Source: CAYZAK01 sp964476445 (GTDB lineage: Bacteria > CG03 > SLGR01 > JAGXOG01). From it: a DNA stretch of 35,924 nt. The stretch is taken from positions 1 through 35,924 of the forward strand of contig CAYZAK010000014.1 of NCBI GenBank assembly GCA_964476445.1, read 5' to 3'. How positions within the stretch are numbered: the first letter of the stretch is position 1; the number at the start of each line of letters is the position of its first letter. A program made the translations under genes and the position numbers. The notes below the pieces were generated by a model, which was not told where the DNA came from, did not search any database, and saw only the letters and a program-made list of their open reading frames with translations. Below are positions 17,358 to 26,132 of the stretch, one piece after another.

Positions 17358-17652
17358 AGAAATAGTAAAAAACAGCAAAAAAATTTTAACTGAGGAAGAA
17401 GAACTCAAATGCATGTATCTAAGGTTAAAAGAGATGGCTGCCAGGCTGGTGGAAATAGAACAGAGATATCCTCATGCTCAGAGTTTTCAAACGGTTATAA
17501 ATAAAGCTATAACCGAACTTGAAAATGCCTCCCATCTTATTGACCAAGAGGTTAAAACGGTAAAGTCTTTAAGAGGGGCCAGCATCTTACGGGGAAAAAG
17601 AAAATTGGCGAAAGCCAAAAATTTTGAAGGACAACTAGAAAGAGGAGAATAA
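17350..17652 (+). CDS. Small unknown protein, helical, between tgt and yajC
   Basis: I do not recognise this 100-aa protein. It overlaps tgt by 8 bp and ends 1 bp before yajC, so it is embedded in the queA-tgt-yajC-secDF operon. The sequence is rich in Glu, Lys, Arg, Leu and Ala, looks wholly alpha-helical with coiled-coil potential (about 14-75), and ends in a basic stretch (about 80-93). No signal peptide or membrane helix is visible. The codon use resembles its neighbours and the start sits in a tight overlap, which argues that it is real. Confidence 0.75.
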   Translation: MSKEIVKNSKKILTEEEELKCMYLRLKEMAARLVEIEQRYPHAQSFQTVINKAITELENASHLIDQEVKTVKSLRGASILRGKRKLAKAKNFEGQLERGE

Positions 17653-17653
17653 A

Positions 17654-18001
17654 ATGGTGGAATTGTTATATGCGATGGGACAAGCGCCCGTGGGCGGCGA
17701 AGAAACGGTTTCCCAATGGGGAAGTTTATTACCAATAGTTTTAATTATTGGGGTATTTTACTTTTTGCTAATAAGGCCCCATAAAAAACAGATGGATGAG
17801 CACAACAAGATGGTTGATAATCTTCAAAAAGGAGATAAGATCATAACTTCAGGGGGAATACACGGAAAGATAACAGCTCTTAAGGGGAAAAAACTAGAAG
17901 TTGAAATAGCTTCCAACACCCGGGTGCTTATAAATAAACAGTCCGTTTCTTCAGCGATAAATTCAGCCCAAAACTCCGAAGGTGTAAATAAAAAGAATTG
18001 A
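17654..18001 (+). CDS. yajC: Preprotein translocase accessory subunit YajC
   Basis: Small inner-membrane partner of SecDF. The 115 residues have a single membrane helix (about 24-40) with the family signature FYFLLIRPHKKQ, then the conserved cytoplasmic part L-Q-K-G-D-K-I-I-T-S-G-G-I-H-G-K. AGGAG lies about 8 nt before the ATG. secD starts 47 bp downstream. Confidence 0.96.
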   Translation: MVELLYAMGQAPVGGEETVSQWGSLLPIVLIIGVFYFLLIRPHKKQMDEHNKMVDNLQKGDKIITSGGIHGKITALKGKKLEVEIASNTRVLINKQSVSSAINSAQNSEGVNKKN

Positions 18002-18048
18002 TTTGGGTAAGACTGCTTTTTTGCGTAAAGTTGGTAAATTAATAACTC

Positions 18049-19404
18049 ATGAATAAAACTACTCAGTGGAAAATAACAATAACCCTGTTTCTTATTGGGG
18101 CGGCTATCTGGTTTTTATATCCTACGGTAAGCTGGTATACCAAGCCTTTTGAGGAACGTACCAGGCTAAGAGAAGTAGAGGATCCTATGGTGGGGAAAAT
18201 TTTAAATCTTGGGCTTGATCTTCAGGGGGGTATGCATTTAATGTTGGAAGTGGCCCTGGACCAGGCCCCCGAAGGTTTGGATAGAAGAGATGCCATGGAC
18301 CAGGCTCTGGAGATTATGAGAAACCGGGTTGATCAGTTCGGTGTTTCAGAGCCTTTAATCGCCAGGCAGGGGGACAGGTGGATAGTTGTCCAACTTCCGG
18401 GAGTCAGAGAACCGGGTAGGGCGCTGGATTTGATAGGTAAAACCGCTCTTTTGGAATTCAGGCTGGTTAGCGAAGATGAATTGCCCGGCAGAGAAGATGA
18501 ACCTCCGGAAGGTTTTGAGGTTTTAGAAGATCGTATAGGAACTAGGTACCTGGTAACAAAAGCGGCCGAGCTCACCGGAGCGGCTTTAGAAGATGCCCGG
18601 GTAAATGTAGGCGGTGAATTTGGACAGCCCCGGATAAATTTTAATTTAAAACGGGATGCTGCGGAAAAATTTGAAGAAATAACAGGTTCCAATGTTGATA
18701 GACGTCTGGCCATAGTACTTGACGGTGTAGTTCAGTCGGCGCCGGTTATCCGGGATAGAATTCCCGGTGGACAGGGAGTAATAGAGGGCCAGTTCGATAT
18801 GGAATCAGCCCGGGATCTGGCCATAGTTTTAAGAGCCGGTGCTCTTCCGGCTCCGGTGAATATCATTGAAAACCGTACTATAGGCCCCTCTCTGGGGCGG
18901 GACTCAATTACCGCCGGGGTCACGGCAATGTTGCTGGGTTTTGTGATAGTACTTATTTTTATGCTTATTTATTATAAAAAAGCGGGTATTATTGCCGACA
19001 TTGCACTTATTATGAATATTTTGTTACTGTTAGGTGCTATGGCTTATTTTCGTTTTACCTTAACTTTGCCCGGGATTGCGGGAATAATTTTGATTATTGG
19101 GATGGCTGTAGATGCTAATGTTTTGATTTTTGAGCGGATAAGGGAGGAACTTAAAATGGGTAAAACCCCCCGGGTGGCCATTGATTCGGGCTACAGTAAA
19201 GCTACCACTACTATTATAGATGCTAATATTACAACTTTGATTGCTGCTGCTTTTTTATTTCAGTTCGGGACTGGTCCGGTAAAAGGATTTGCGGTTACTT
19301 TATTTATAGGAATAGTAGCTTCGGTATTTACCGCTATTGTGGTATCCAAGACTATTTTTGAACTGTTGACCCAGGAAAGAAAGATAGAGAAGTTGAGTAT
19401 ATAG
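18049..19404 (+). CDS. secD: Protein translocase subunit SecD
   Basis: Proton-motive-force-driven membrane subunit that helps pull exported proteins through SecYEG. The 451 residues carry a first helix (about 8-25), the LGLDLQGG motif at 54-61, a periplasmic P1 region of about 220 residues, and five C-terminal helices including the IGMAVDANVLIFERIREE signature. Length fits the shorter Gram-positive/thermophile type of separate SecD. The stop codon abuts the secF start with no gap. Confidence 0.96.
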   Translation: MNKTTQWKITITLFLIGAAIWFLYPTVSWYTKPFEERTRLREVEDPMVGKILNLGLDLQGGMHLMLEVALDQAPEGLDRRDAMDQALEIMRNRVDQFGVSEPLIARQGDRWIVVQLPGVREPGRALDLIGKTALLEFRLVSEDELPGREDEPPEGFEVLEDRIGTRYLVTKAAELTGAALEDARVNVGGEFGQPRINFNLKRDAAEKFEEITGSNVDRRLAIVLDGVVQSAPVIRDRIPGGQGVIEGQFDMESARDLAIVLRAGALPAPVNIIENRTIGPSLGRDSITAGVTAMLLGFVIVLIFMLIYYKKAGIIADIALIMNILLLLGAMAYFRFTLTLPGIAGIILIIGMAVDANVLIFERIREELKMGKTPRVAIDSGYSKATTTIIDANITTLIAAAFLFQFGTGPVKGFAVTLFIGIVASVFTAIVVSKTIFELLTQERKIEKLSI

Positions 19405-20289
19405 ATGCGTATTTTAAGTAACACCCATATAGATTTTTTAGGAAAAAGGAAGTTGGCTTTTTTTGTATCGGTACTACTGGTTATTCTATCGATTGCCCTT
19501 ATCATAGTTAAAACACCAAACTGGGGTATAGATTTTACCGGCGGCTCGCTGGTGCACGTAGAGTTTTCAGACAATCCTACTTCCGGGCAGTTAAGAAATA
19601 TAATGGAGAAAGAAGGTTTCAGGGATACAAATATCCAGCAGTTCCAGGATGAAGAGATAGCTATTATAAGAGTAAGGAGTCAGGAAGAAGGAATAGTTGA
19701 TACCATAAGAACAAGTTTTAACCGGAGTTTTGGAGAGGAAAATTTTGAAATATTAAGAAGCGAGACTGTAGGGCCGGCCGTTGGAGGATATTTAAGAGAA
19801 AAAGCGGTTAAAGCTTTCTTATTTGCTTTTCTGGGAATAATAATTTATGTGGCCTGGAGATTTAAAGGAGGGGTGTGGGGACTTGCCGCTGTTGTGGCCT
19901 TAATCCATGATGTTATAATAACCTTTGGAGTACTTATTTTTACCGGAGTCACCATAAACCTACCCGTAGTAGCCGCGCTTTTGACCCTGGCCGGATATTC
20001 TATAAATGATTCCATAGTAATTTACGACCGTATCCGGGAAAACCGCCGGCTTAAGTACAAAGATTCCCTTTTTGACGTTATCAATATGAGTATTAACGAT
20101 ACCTTATCCCGGACTTTAGTCACTTCGGGCACTACTTTAGCGGTTGTTTTGGCTTTATTTTTTAAAGGCGGTGAAGTATTACATGGTTTTTCCGTGGCCC
20201 TGATTACCGGTATAATCGTGGGAACTTACTCTTCGGTGTACGTGGCTTCTCCACTTGTTTACGCCTGGCAGAGCAGGGGTAAAAAATAA
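19405..20289 (+). CDS. secF: Protein translocase subunit SecF
   Basis: Partner of SecD. The 294 residues have a first helix (about 18-35), the GIDFTGGSLVHVEF motif, a short periplasmic part, and five further helices with AGYSINDSIVIYDRIREN, the counterpart of the SecD signature. The start immediately follows the secD stop. The next gene, after 56 bp, belongs to a different pathway, and no terminator or promoter is clear in that gap. Confidence 0.96.
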   Translation: MRILSNTHIDFLGKRKLAFFVSVLLVILSIALIIVKTPNWGIDFTGGSLVHVEFSDNPTSGQLRNIMEKEGFRDTNIQQFQDEEIAIIRVRSQEEGIVDTIRTSFNRSFGEENFEILRSETVGPAVGGYLREKAVKAFLFAFLGIIIYVAWRFKGGVWGLAAVVALIHDVIITFGVLIFTGVTINLPVVAALLTLAGYSINDSIVIYDRIRENRRLKYKDSLFDVINMSINDTLSRTLVTSGTTLAVVLALFFKGGEVLHGFSVALITGIIVGTYSSVYVASPLVYAWQSRGKK

Positions 20290-20345
20290 CCTCGGTTATA
20301 CAGAAGCCGGACTCCGTACTTATTCTTTAAAATTAATTTTGTAAA

Positions 20346-20951
20346 ATGAAAAAAATAAGAGGGTTTAAAATTAAATTACGCAAACGTGAAATACTCCGAA
20401 GTTTAAAATATACTTCCCAGGTCGATAAAATAGACCAGAAAATAGAAAATATAATTCAGAATCAGATCGAAACAACTTACCGTTTAATTTACCCGTCGGC
20501 TGTATACGAAACTTACCGTAAAAAAAGCAATACATTCGGAGAACTAAAAGATAAAATTACTTTGGGCTCTAAAAAAGTAAAGAATATTATAAAAGACTGT
20601 TTTGCCGTTACTGTAATGGCCGCGACAGTAGGAAAAAGAATTGATGTAGAAATAGATAATTTAAAGAAAAATAATTTAACTAAAGCTTTTGTTCTTGATG
20701 CAGCGGCTTCGGAAGCTGCCGAACAATCCGTAAATTTTATTACCCGAATAATAAGAAGAGAAGCTAAACAAAAAGAATGTTATTTGAGTAACCGTATATC
20801 GCCGGGGTATGGGGACTGGCCCCTGGAATCTTCCCGGGAATTACTTAATATGCTCCCCGTTGAGAAAATTGAGATAAAAATAGGTAAAAAAAATAATACA
20901 ATGAATCCCCGCAAATCAGTTACCGCAATACAGGGCTGGATTCAGGAATGA
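20346..20951 (+). CDS. Stand-alone methionine synthase reactivation-domain protein
   Basis: The 201 residues match the C-terminal AdoMet-binding activation domain of cobalamin-dependent methionine synthase: Arg150 through Trp158 read RISPGYGDW, the conserved AdoMet-contact segment, followed near the C-terminus by NPRKSVTAIQGW. In E. coli this domain is part of MetH and serves reductive methylation of inactive cob(II)alamin; here it is a separate gene. The stop overlaps the metH start by 4 bp (ATGA), and that MetH lacks the domain, so the pair probably forms one split enzyme. A similar split is known in Thermotoga maritima (TM0268/TM0269). No ribosome site is obvious. Confidence 0.85.
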   Translation: MKKIRGFKIKLRKREILRSLKYTSQVDKIDQKIENIIQNQIETTYRLIYPSAVYETYRKKSNTFGELKDKITLGSKKVKNIIKDCFAVTVMAATVGKRIDVEIDNLKKNNLTKAFVLDAAASEAAEQSVNFITRIIRREAKQKECYLSNRISPGYGDWPLESSRELLNMLPVEKIEIKIGKKNNTMNPRKSVTAIQGWIQE

Positions 20952-23270
20952 CCTCAAAAAATAAAAATTTAACTTTTTTAGATGGGGCAATGGGATCCCG
21001 ATTGAAATATCTGGGGAGTGAGCCAACCACTAAAGCTAATATAAGCGCCCCTGAGACGGTAAAAAAAATACATGCAGAATATATTAAAGCTGGTTCCCAA
21101 ATCATAGAAACCAATACTTTTTCAGCCACTCCGGTAAATTATGATAATTATAAAAAGCTCAATGTATTGGGGGTTCGTCTGGCCCGACAGGCGGCCAAAC
21201 GGGTAAATTCAGGTAAAAAAGTAAAAATTGCCGGTTCGGTTGGGCCCACCGGAAAAATGATTAAACCTGTTGGAAACCTTGTATTTGAACAGGGAGTGGA
21301 AATATTTAAAAAGCAGTTGAAGGTTCTGGCCGGTGAAGGAGTGGATGTTTTTATTGTAGAAACTATGGATGATATTCTGGAAATGAAAGCGGCGCTTTTA
21401 GCTGCCGCAGAAATCGCGCCCGAAATTCCCGTCTTNNNNNNNNNNCCTGACTCGTCCCGGAACAAGTCGTACTGCCACGGGTCCGCCGCCTGAAGTGGCC
21501 GCCCGGCTGATGGACAGCCTGGGAGCAAAAGTGGTGGGGGTTAACTGTTCTTTTGGACCGGATAAGTTAAAGGAAACGGTCCAAAGAATGAGAAAGGTGA
21601 CAAAAAAGCCGTTAATTGCCCAAGCTAATGCCGGGTTGCCGAAATATAAGAACGGTCGGACGGTATATTCGATGAATCCAAAAGCATATACCCGGCAGGT
21701 GAAAAATTTAATAAAAGCCGGGGCTACTTATATAGGGGGCTGCTGTGGAACTGCCCCAAAATTTATAAAGGAAATGATTGTAGAATTTAAGGATCTGGAT
21801 TTGGATTTTATAATGCCCGCCCCGGAAAAGATAGCCCCTGTAATTACCTCCCGGACAAGTTGGGCAGAGTTTAAAAATTTCCCGGTAGTTATAGGTGAAA
21901 GAATTAATTTAACCGCCCATCCGGAGTTGAAAAAATCGGATGAGAAAATAATAAAAGAAGGATTAAAACAGAAAAAAGCCGGCGCTACGGCGCTGGATAT
22001 CAATATGGCAGATCGGGAAAAAAACTTACCGTCTATTTCAGATAAATTATCTCGCCGGGTGGGTCTTCCGCTGGTGTTTGATTGTCAGAATCCCGATATA
22101 TTAAAAAAAACTGTGAGGAGTTATCCGGGGGTTCCTCTTTTAAACTCTATATCCGGGGAAGAAGAAAAAATGAAAAGACTATTTCCGGTAGTTAAAAAAT
22201 ACGGTATTCCTTTTGTAGGTTTATGTATAGATGAAGATGGCGTACCCGATAAGATGGAAAAAAAGGTAAGTATAGCCCGGAAAATTATGACCCGGTGTTC
22301 GGAGGAAAATATACCTGTAGAAAACACAGTAATAGACCCGGTTGTTTTTGCACTCTCCTCAAAACCAGGGAGCGCAAAAAATACTATTAAGGCTTTGAAA
22401 AAAATAAAGTTCCCCACTATTTTAGGGATTAGTAATATATCTTCGGGTTTACCCCAGCAGGCCCTGATAAACCAGGTTTTTGCCGCCATCTCCGTGTATA
22501 GCGGAGTTTCGGGGGTTATAGTGAATCCACTAGACAAAGATCTTATTTATAACATGTATGCCGCCGCGGCTATAAAGGGCAAAAAAGATACAAAAAATAT
22601 AAACCGGTTTATTGAATATTTTTCTCCGGAGACGGATTCCTTTGAGTTACAGGATGAATTGTCCCAGTCTATTGTTGAGGGCAACACTGTAAATTCCGCT
22701 GAAATAGCTGCTAAAAGACTTGAACATGTTAAAGGTTTGAAAATAATAAATGATTCGGTAATCCCGGCCCTTAAAAAAATTGGAGAAAATTATGACCAAA
22801 AACTTATTTTTCTACCCCAGCTCATTGAATCCGCCCGGGCAGCCCGGAAAACGATGGATGTAATTAACCGAAAAATCAAATCCCGAGGCGGAAGTGTGAG
22901 TTGTAAAGGCAAAATTTTGATAGCAACCGTAGAAGGCGACATTCATGATATTGGGAAAAATTTAGTTTCCCTTATTTTAAAAAATCATACTTTTGAAGTT
23001 AAGGATATGGGAGTGGATATCCCGGCGTATAGAATAGTAAAAGAGGCAAAAAGCTGGGGAGCGGATATTATAGCTCTTTCCTCTCTTATGACAACGACAA
23101 TGTCTTGCATGGAAGAGGTTGTTGAAAAGCTAAACCAGGAAAACTTAGATGTACCGGTTATTATTGGCGGAGCTGCTGTAAGAAAAAGTTATGCCCGTAA
23201 AATAGGGGCCTACTACGGTAAGAATGCTCTGGCAGCGGTAAAACTGGCCCGGAATTTAGTTAAAAATTAA
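20948..23270 (+). CDS. metH: Cobalamin-dependent methionine synthase, three-domain form
   Basis: Transfers methyl from methyltetrahydrofolate through cobalamin to homocysteine. The order is: homocysteine domain (20948 to about 21790) with zinc ligands Cys at 21546-21548 and the Cys-Cys pair at 21741-21746; pterin-binding domain (about 21880-22620); B12 cap and B12-binding domain (about 22680-23250) with the DIHDIGKN loop, His at 22944-22946 being the lower cobalt ligand. The C-terminal reactivation domain is missing and is supplied by the gene just upstream. Ten N at 21436-21445 break the frame: 20948-21435 and the part after 21446 are in different frames. The true gap length must be a multiple of three, so this is an assembly artefact rather than a pseudogene. 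Confidence 0.9.
21436..21445. other. Assembly gap (10 N) inside metH
   Basis: A placeholder run of ten N. The codons on the left end at PV plus a partial TTn, and those on the right resume as L-T-R-P-G-T-S-R-T-A-T-G. Compared with the usual PVxxSMTF-x4-RTxTG of the homocysteine domain, roughly 6 to 9 bases are missing, not 10. Confidence 0.95.
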
Positions 23271-23273
23271 AAA

Positions 23274-23891
23274 GTGTTGTACAAAATTTTAGTAATTGTA
23301 GGAATTTTTTATATCAGATTTTTGGGATGGACTACAAAATTTCAGCATTATAAAATAGCGTCGCTGCCGGAGCCACCATATATTTTTGCTTTTTGGCACA
23401 GCAGATTGATGTTCTTAATCTACTCTCATAGGGGGAGAGGAATAAATGTTTTAGTTTCCCGGTCCAGGGACGGAGAGGTAATATCCCAAATTATACATAA
23501 TTTTGGTTCTGGTACGGTTAGAGGATCTTCCTCCAGGGGGGGAGCAATCTCGGCTATGGGGGTAATAAAGCTTTTAAAGCAAAATAAAGTGTGTGCAATT
23601 ACGCCTGATGGCCCCCGGGGCCCTAAGGAAAAGGTAAAATCCGGGTTGCCTTTAATAGCTAAAAAAATAGGTTGTCCGGTAGTACCTTTATCGTATTCTG
23701 TGAAATACAGAAAATTATTAAATACCTGGGATAGCTTTGTCTTACCGGTACCGTTTAACCGGGGAGTTGTAGTTACAGGTCGTCCGGTTTATCCGGAGTC
23801 TAGAGAGGATATGGAAGAGTTTAGAAAAAGAATAGAACGGGGAATAAGTAATACTACCCGTAAAGCCCAAAATTTAAGAAAAAAATTGTGA
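23274..23891 (+). CDS. DUF374 lysophospholipid acyltransferase-like protein
   Basis: Membrane-associated acyltransferase of the LPLAT superfamily, DUF374 type. The 205 residues have an N-terminal hydrophobic helix (about 3-15), the active-site-like FAFWHSRLMF, then VSRSRDGE, RGSSSRGG, and ITPDGPRGPKEKVKSG, the hallmark block of this family. Located directly before waaA, it probably acylates a lipid A or envelope lipid intermediate, but the substrate is not established by the sequence. Start is GTG 23274 or TTG 23277; no ribosome site is visible. The stop overlaps the waaA start by 4 bp. Confidence 0.85.
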   Translation: MLYKILVIVGIFYIRFLGWTTKFQHYKIASLPEPPYIFAFWHSRLMFLIYSHRGRGINVLVSRSRDGEVISQIIHNFGSGTVRGSSSRGGAISAMGVIKLLKQNKVCAITPDGPRGPKEKVKSGLPLIAKKIGCPVVPLSYSVKYRKLLNTWDSFVLPVPFNRGVVVTGRPVYPESREDMEEFRKRIERGISNTTRKAQNLRKKL

Positions 23892-25132
23892 TTTATTGGT
23901 ATACATTTTTGTATGTAATAATTTTTTTTCTGGCTGTTCCCTGGCTGGTGGCTGGAATAATTTTCAGTAAACGATTTAGAGAAAACTTACATGAAAGAAT
24001 TTCTGTCTATCCCGGTTATAAAAAAGATAAACTGAGAAATACCAAAAAAAAATTATGGATTCACGCCGCTTCGGTAGGCGAAGTAAAATTAATTCGTACT
24101 TTACCGAATTTACTTAACAGAAGTGATGTTCTTATTACCTGCTTAACTCCCGAAGGCCGTCATCAGGCACGCAAAATTTTTAAAAAAGCAACGGTGGTAC
24201 TTATTCCTCTAGATATTACCTTTTTATATAAAAAATTATTAAGTTATGTAAATCCCGGTAAATTAATAATTATGGAGACAGAATTGTGGCCGGGATTAAT
24301 TTATTCCGCATCCGAAATGGATACAATTATTTTAAACGGACGTCTTTCTGTTAAAAAGTTCCCGGTATACAAAATTTTCAGAGGATTTATAAGTAATATG
24401 CTCAATAGAATAGAGGCTATATATCCAAAAGATAGAACTAACCGAAACAGGTATTTAAACCTTGGGATTTCTGCTGCAAAAATAAAGGAACCTTTGAATT
24501 TAAAATATATTTTTAATATACCCGGTGATAAATCAGAACAGTTAAGGGATAACCGTTTCCACTTACCGGATAATCCGGTGTTAGTGTGCGGTTCAACCCA
24601 TTCCGGGGAAGAAAAAATTATTTTGGAGGTGTACAGTAAAATCCGCTGTAAATTTAAAAACTTAAGTTTAATAATTTCTCCCCGACATTTAAACCGGGTA
24701 AGTCGGGTGATAAAGTTAATTGAAAAATATAACTTTAAACCTAATCTTTGGAGTAAGAAAAACAAAAAAATCAATCCTGGAGAAGTTGTAATAGTAGACA
24801 CTATTGGGGAGTTGGAAAAAATATATTCTCTGGCATCAGTAGCCTTTGTGGGGGGGAGTTTGATACCTCACGGAGGACAGAATGTAATTGAACCCGCAAT
24901 CTATAAAACACCAGTTGTTATAGGCCCCTATTATCACAATTTTAAAGACATTGTTTTAGATTTAAAAGAAACCGGAGGGATTTCAGTAGTAAACTCAAAG
25001 CTGGAATTTCGCCGAAATATTGCTAAAATATTAAGTAATCCCAGGCAATATTCAAAAAGAGGCAACAGACTGTATCAAAATTTAATGCAGAAGCGTCGGC
25101 TAAACATGAATAAACTGGGTAAGATTTTGTAA
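23888..25132 (+). CDS. waaA: Kdo transferase WaaA
   Basis: Adds 3-deoxy-D-manno-octulosonic acid to the lipid A precursor, the first step of LPS core assembly. The 414 residues have an N-terminal membrane anchor, the catalytic Glu65 in AASVGE, METELWPGLI, and the CMP-Kdo-binding GGSLIPHGGQNVIEPA block near the C-terminus. Length is normal. GTG start overlapping the previous stop. Its presence shows that the organism makes a Kdo-containing outer membrane lipid. Whether it adds one or two Kdo residues cannot be told. Confidence 0.95.
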   Translation: MIYWYTFLYVIIFFLAVPWLVAGIIFSKRFRENLHERISVYPGYKKDKLRNTKKKLWIHAASVGEVKLIRTLPNLLNRSDVLITCLTPEGRHQARKIFKKATVVLIPLDITFLYKKLLSYVNPGKLIIMETELWPGLIYSASEMDTIILNGRLSVKKFPVYKIFRGFISNMLNRIEAIYPKDRTNRNRYLNLGISAAKIKEPLNLKYIFNIPGDKSEQLRDNRFHLPDNPVLVCGSTHSGEEKIILEVYSKIRCKFKNLSLIISPRHLNRVSRVIKLIEKYNFKPNLWSKKNKKINPGEVVIVDTIGELEKIYSLASVAFVGGSLIPHGGQNVIEPAIYKTPVVIGPYYHNFKDIVLDLKETGGISVVNSKLEFRRNIAKILSNPRQYSKRGNRLYQNLMQKRRLNMNKLGKIL

Positions 25133-25152
25133 ACTACAGATTTATTTAAGAT

Positions 25153-26127
25153 ATGAATTTTTTAATTATAAGATATTCTTCACTAGGCGATGTTATTTTA
25201 ACTACTCCGGTACCCAAAAATATAAAAGCTGCCGATAAAAATCATAGAGTAGACTTCTTAACTAAACCGGAGTACAAGAAGGTTTATTTCAACAATCCTT
25301 ATGTAGATAGGGTTTTTACCGGAATATCCCGCCGGGTTCAATATGATTATATAATAGATTTACATAATAGTTTGCGATCCAACATTATAAAATATTTTTT
25401 TAAAGGAAATCAAAGAATTACTTACGATAAGGCCTCGGTGGCCCGGCGGACCTATCTTCATACCGGCCGCCGGTCAGAAAAACTTGATATGAAAGTTGTG
25501 GATAGATATTTAGAACCTCTTGAAATGATAGAAATTCCGAAAAAATATAACAACCCGGAAATATATTTAACTGATGAGGAGAAACATAAAGTTAATCAAT
25601 TGACTTCGGGATATGAAAAATATATTGCCATCGTCCCGGGCGCCAAATGGCCTACCAAAGAATGGATTACCGAATATTACAGTAAGCTAATAATAAAGAT
25701 AATAAGAGATACCAATTTTAAAGTTATTATACTTGGAACTTTAAATCAGGATAAACTTATCGAACAAATCATTTCCGGTACCGGTTTGTTAAAGAAATAT
25801 GTAAAAAATTTAGCCGGGAAAACGGATTTTAGAATGCTGGCCGGGGTAATAGAACAGTCCCGGATCCTTGTGACTACTGATTCTGCCCCTCTTCATCTGG
25901 GTTGTGCTTTGGATACCGATACCATCGCCTTTTTTGGTCCTACTGTAAAAGAGTTTGGATTTCAGCCCAAAAATTCTAAGAAAATAGTTGTTATGGAAAA
26001 AAATATGGATTGTAGACCCTGCAGTCTACACGGATCAAAAAAATGTAAATATAAAGACCATGCCTGTATGAGGCGGATTGAACCTCATACGGTTATGAAA
26101 AAAATTAAAAAGATTTTGGGTCAGTAA
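25153..26127 (+). CDS. GT9 heptosyltransferase (first copy)
   Basis: Glycosyltransferase family 9, WaaF/WaaC-like, adding heptose from ADP-heptose to the LPS inner core. The 324 residues begin LIIRYSSLGDVILTTPV, with PGAKWPTKEW in the middle and the nucleotide-sugar site TTDSAPLHLG. Four Cys near the C-terminus (287, 290, 298, 305) include CRPCSLHG, a tail found in heptosyltransferase II proteins. The next gene is a paralogue with identical Cys spacing. Starts 20 bp after waaA with no clear ribosome site. Which copy is I or II is uncertain. Confidence 0.88.
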   Translation: MNFLIIRYSSLGDVILTTPVPKNIKAADKNHRVDFLTKPEYKKVYFNNPYVDRVFTGISRRVQYDYIIDLHNSLRSNIIKYFFKGNQRITYDKASVARRTYLHTGRRSEKLDMKVVDRYLEPLEMIEIPKKYNNPEIYLTDEEKHKVNQLTSGYEKYIAIVPGAKWPTKEWITEYYSKLIIKIIRDTNFKVIILGTLNQDKLIEQIISGTGLLKKYVKNLAGKTDFRMLAGVIEQSRILVTTDSAPLHLGCALDTDTIAFFGPTVKEFGFQPKNSKKIVVMEKNMDCRPCSLHGSKKCKYKDHACMRRIEPHTVMKKIKKILGQ

Positions 26128-26132
26128 GTTTC

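Noticed and set aside
20290..20345. Cobalamin or SAM riboswitch before the methionine synthase genes
   Set aside because: The gap is only 56 bp, too short for either aptamer, and lacks their conserved boxes.
21148..21528. Minus-strand frame crossing the N gap
   Set aside because: It runs through unknown bases and is antisense to metH.
24301..24801. A 166-codon minus-strand frame opposite waaA
   Set aside because: Lies wholly inside the well-supported waaA gene; the peptide has no family resemblance and biased composition typical of antisense frames.
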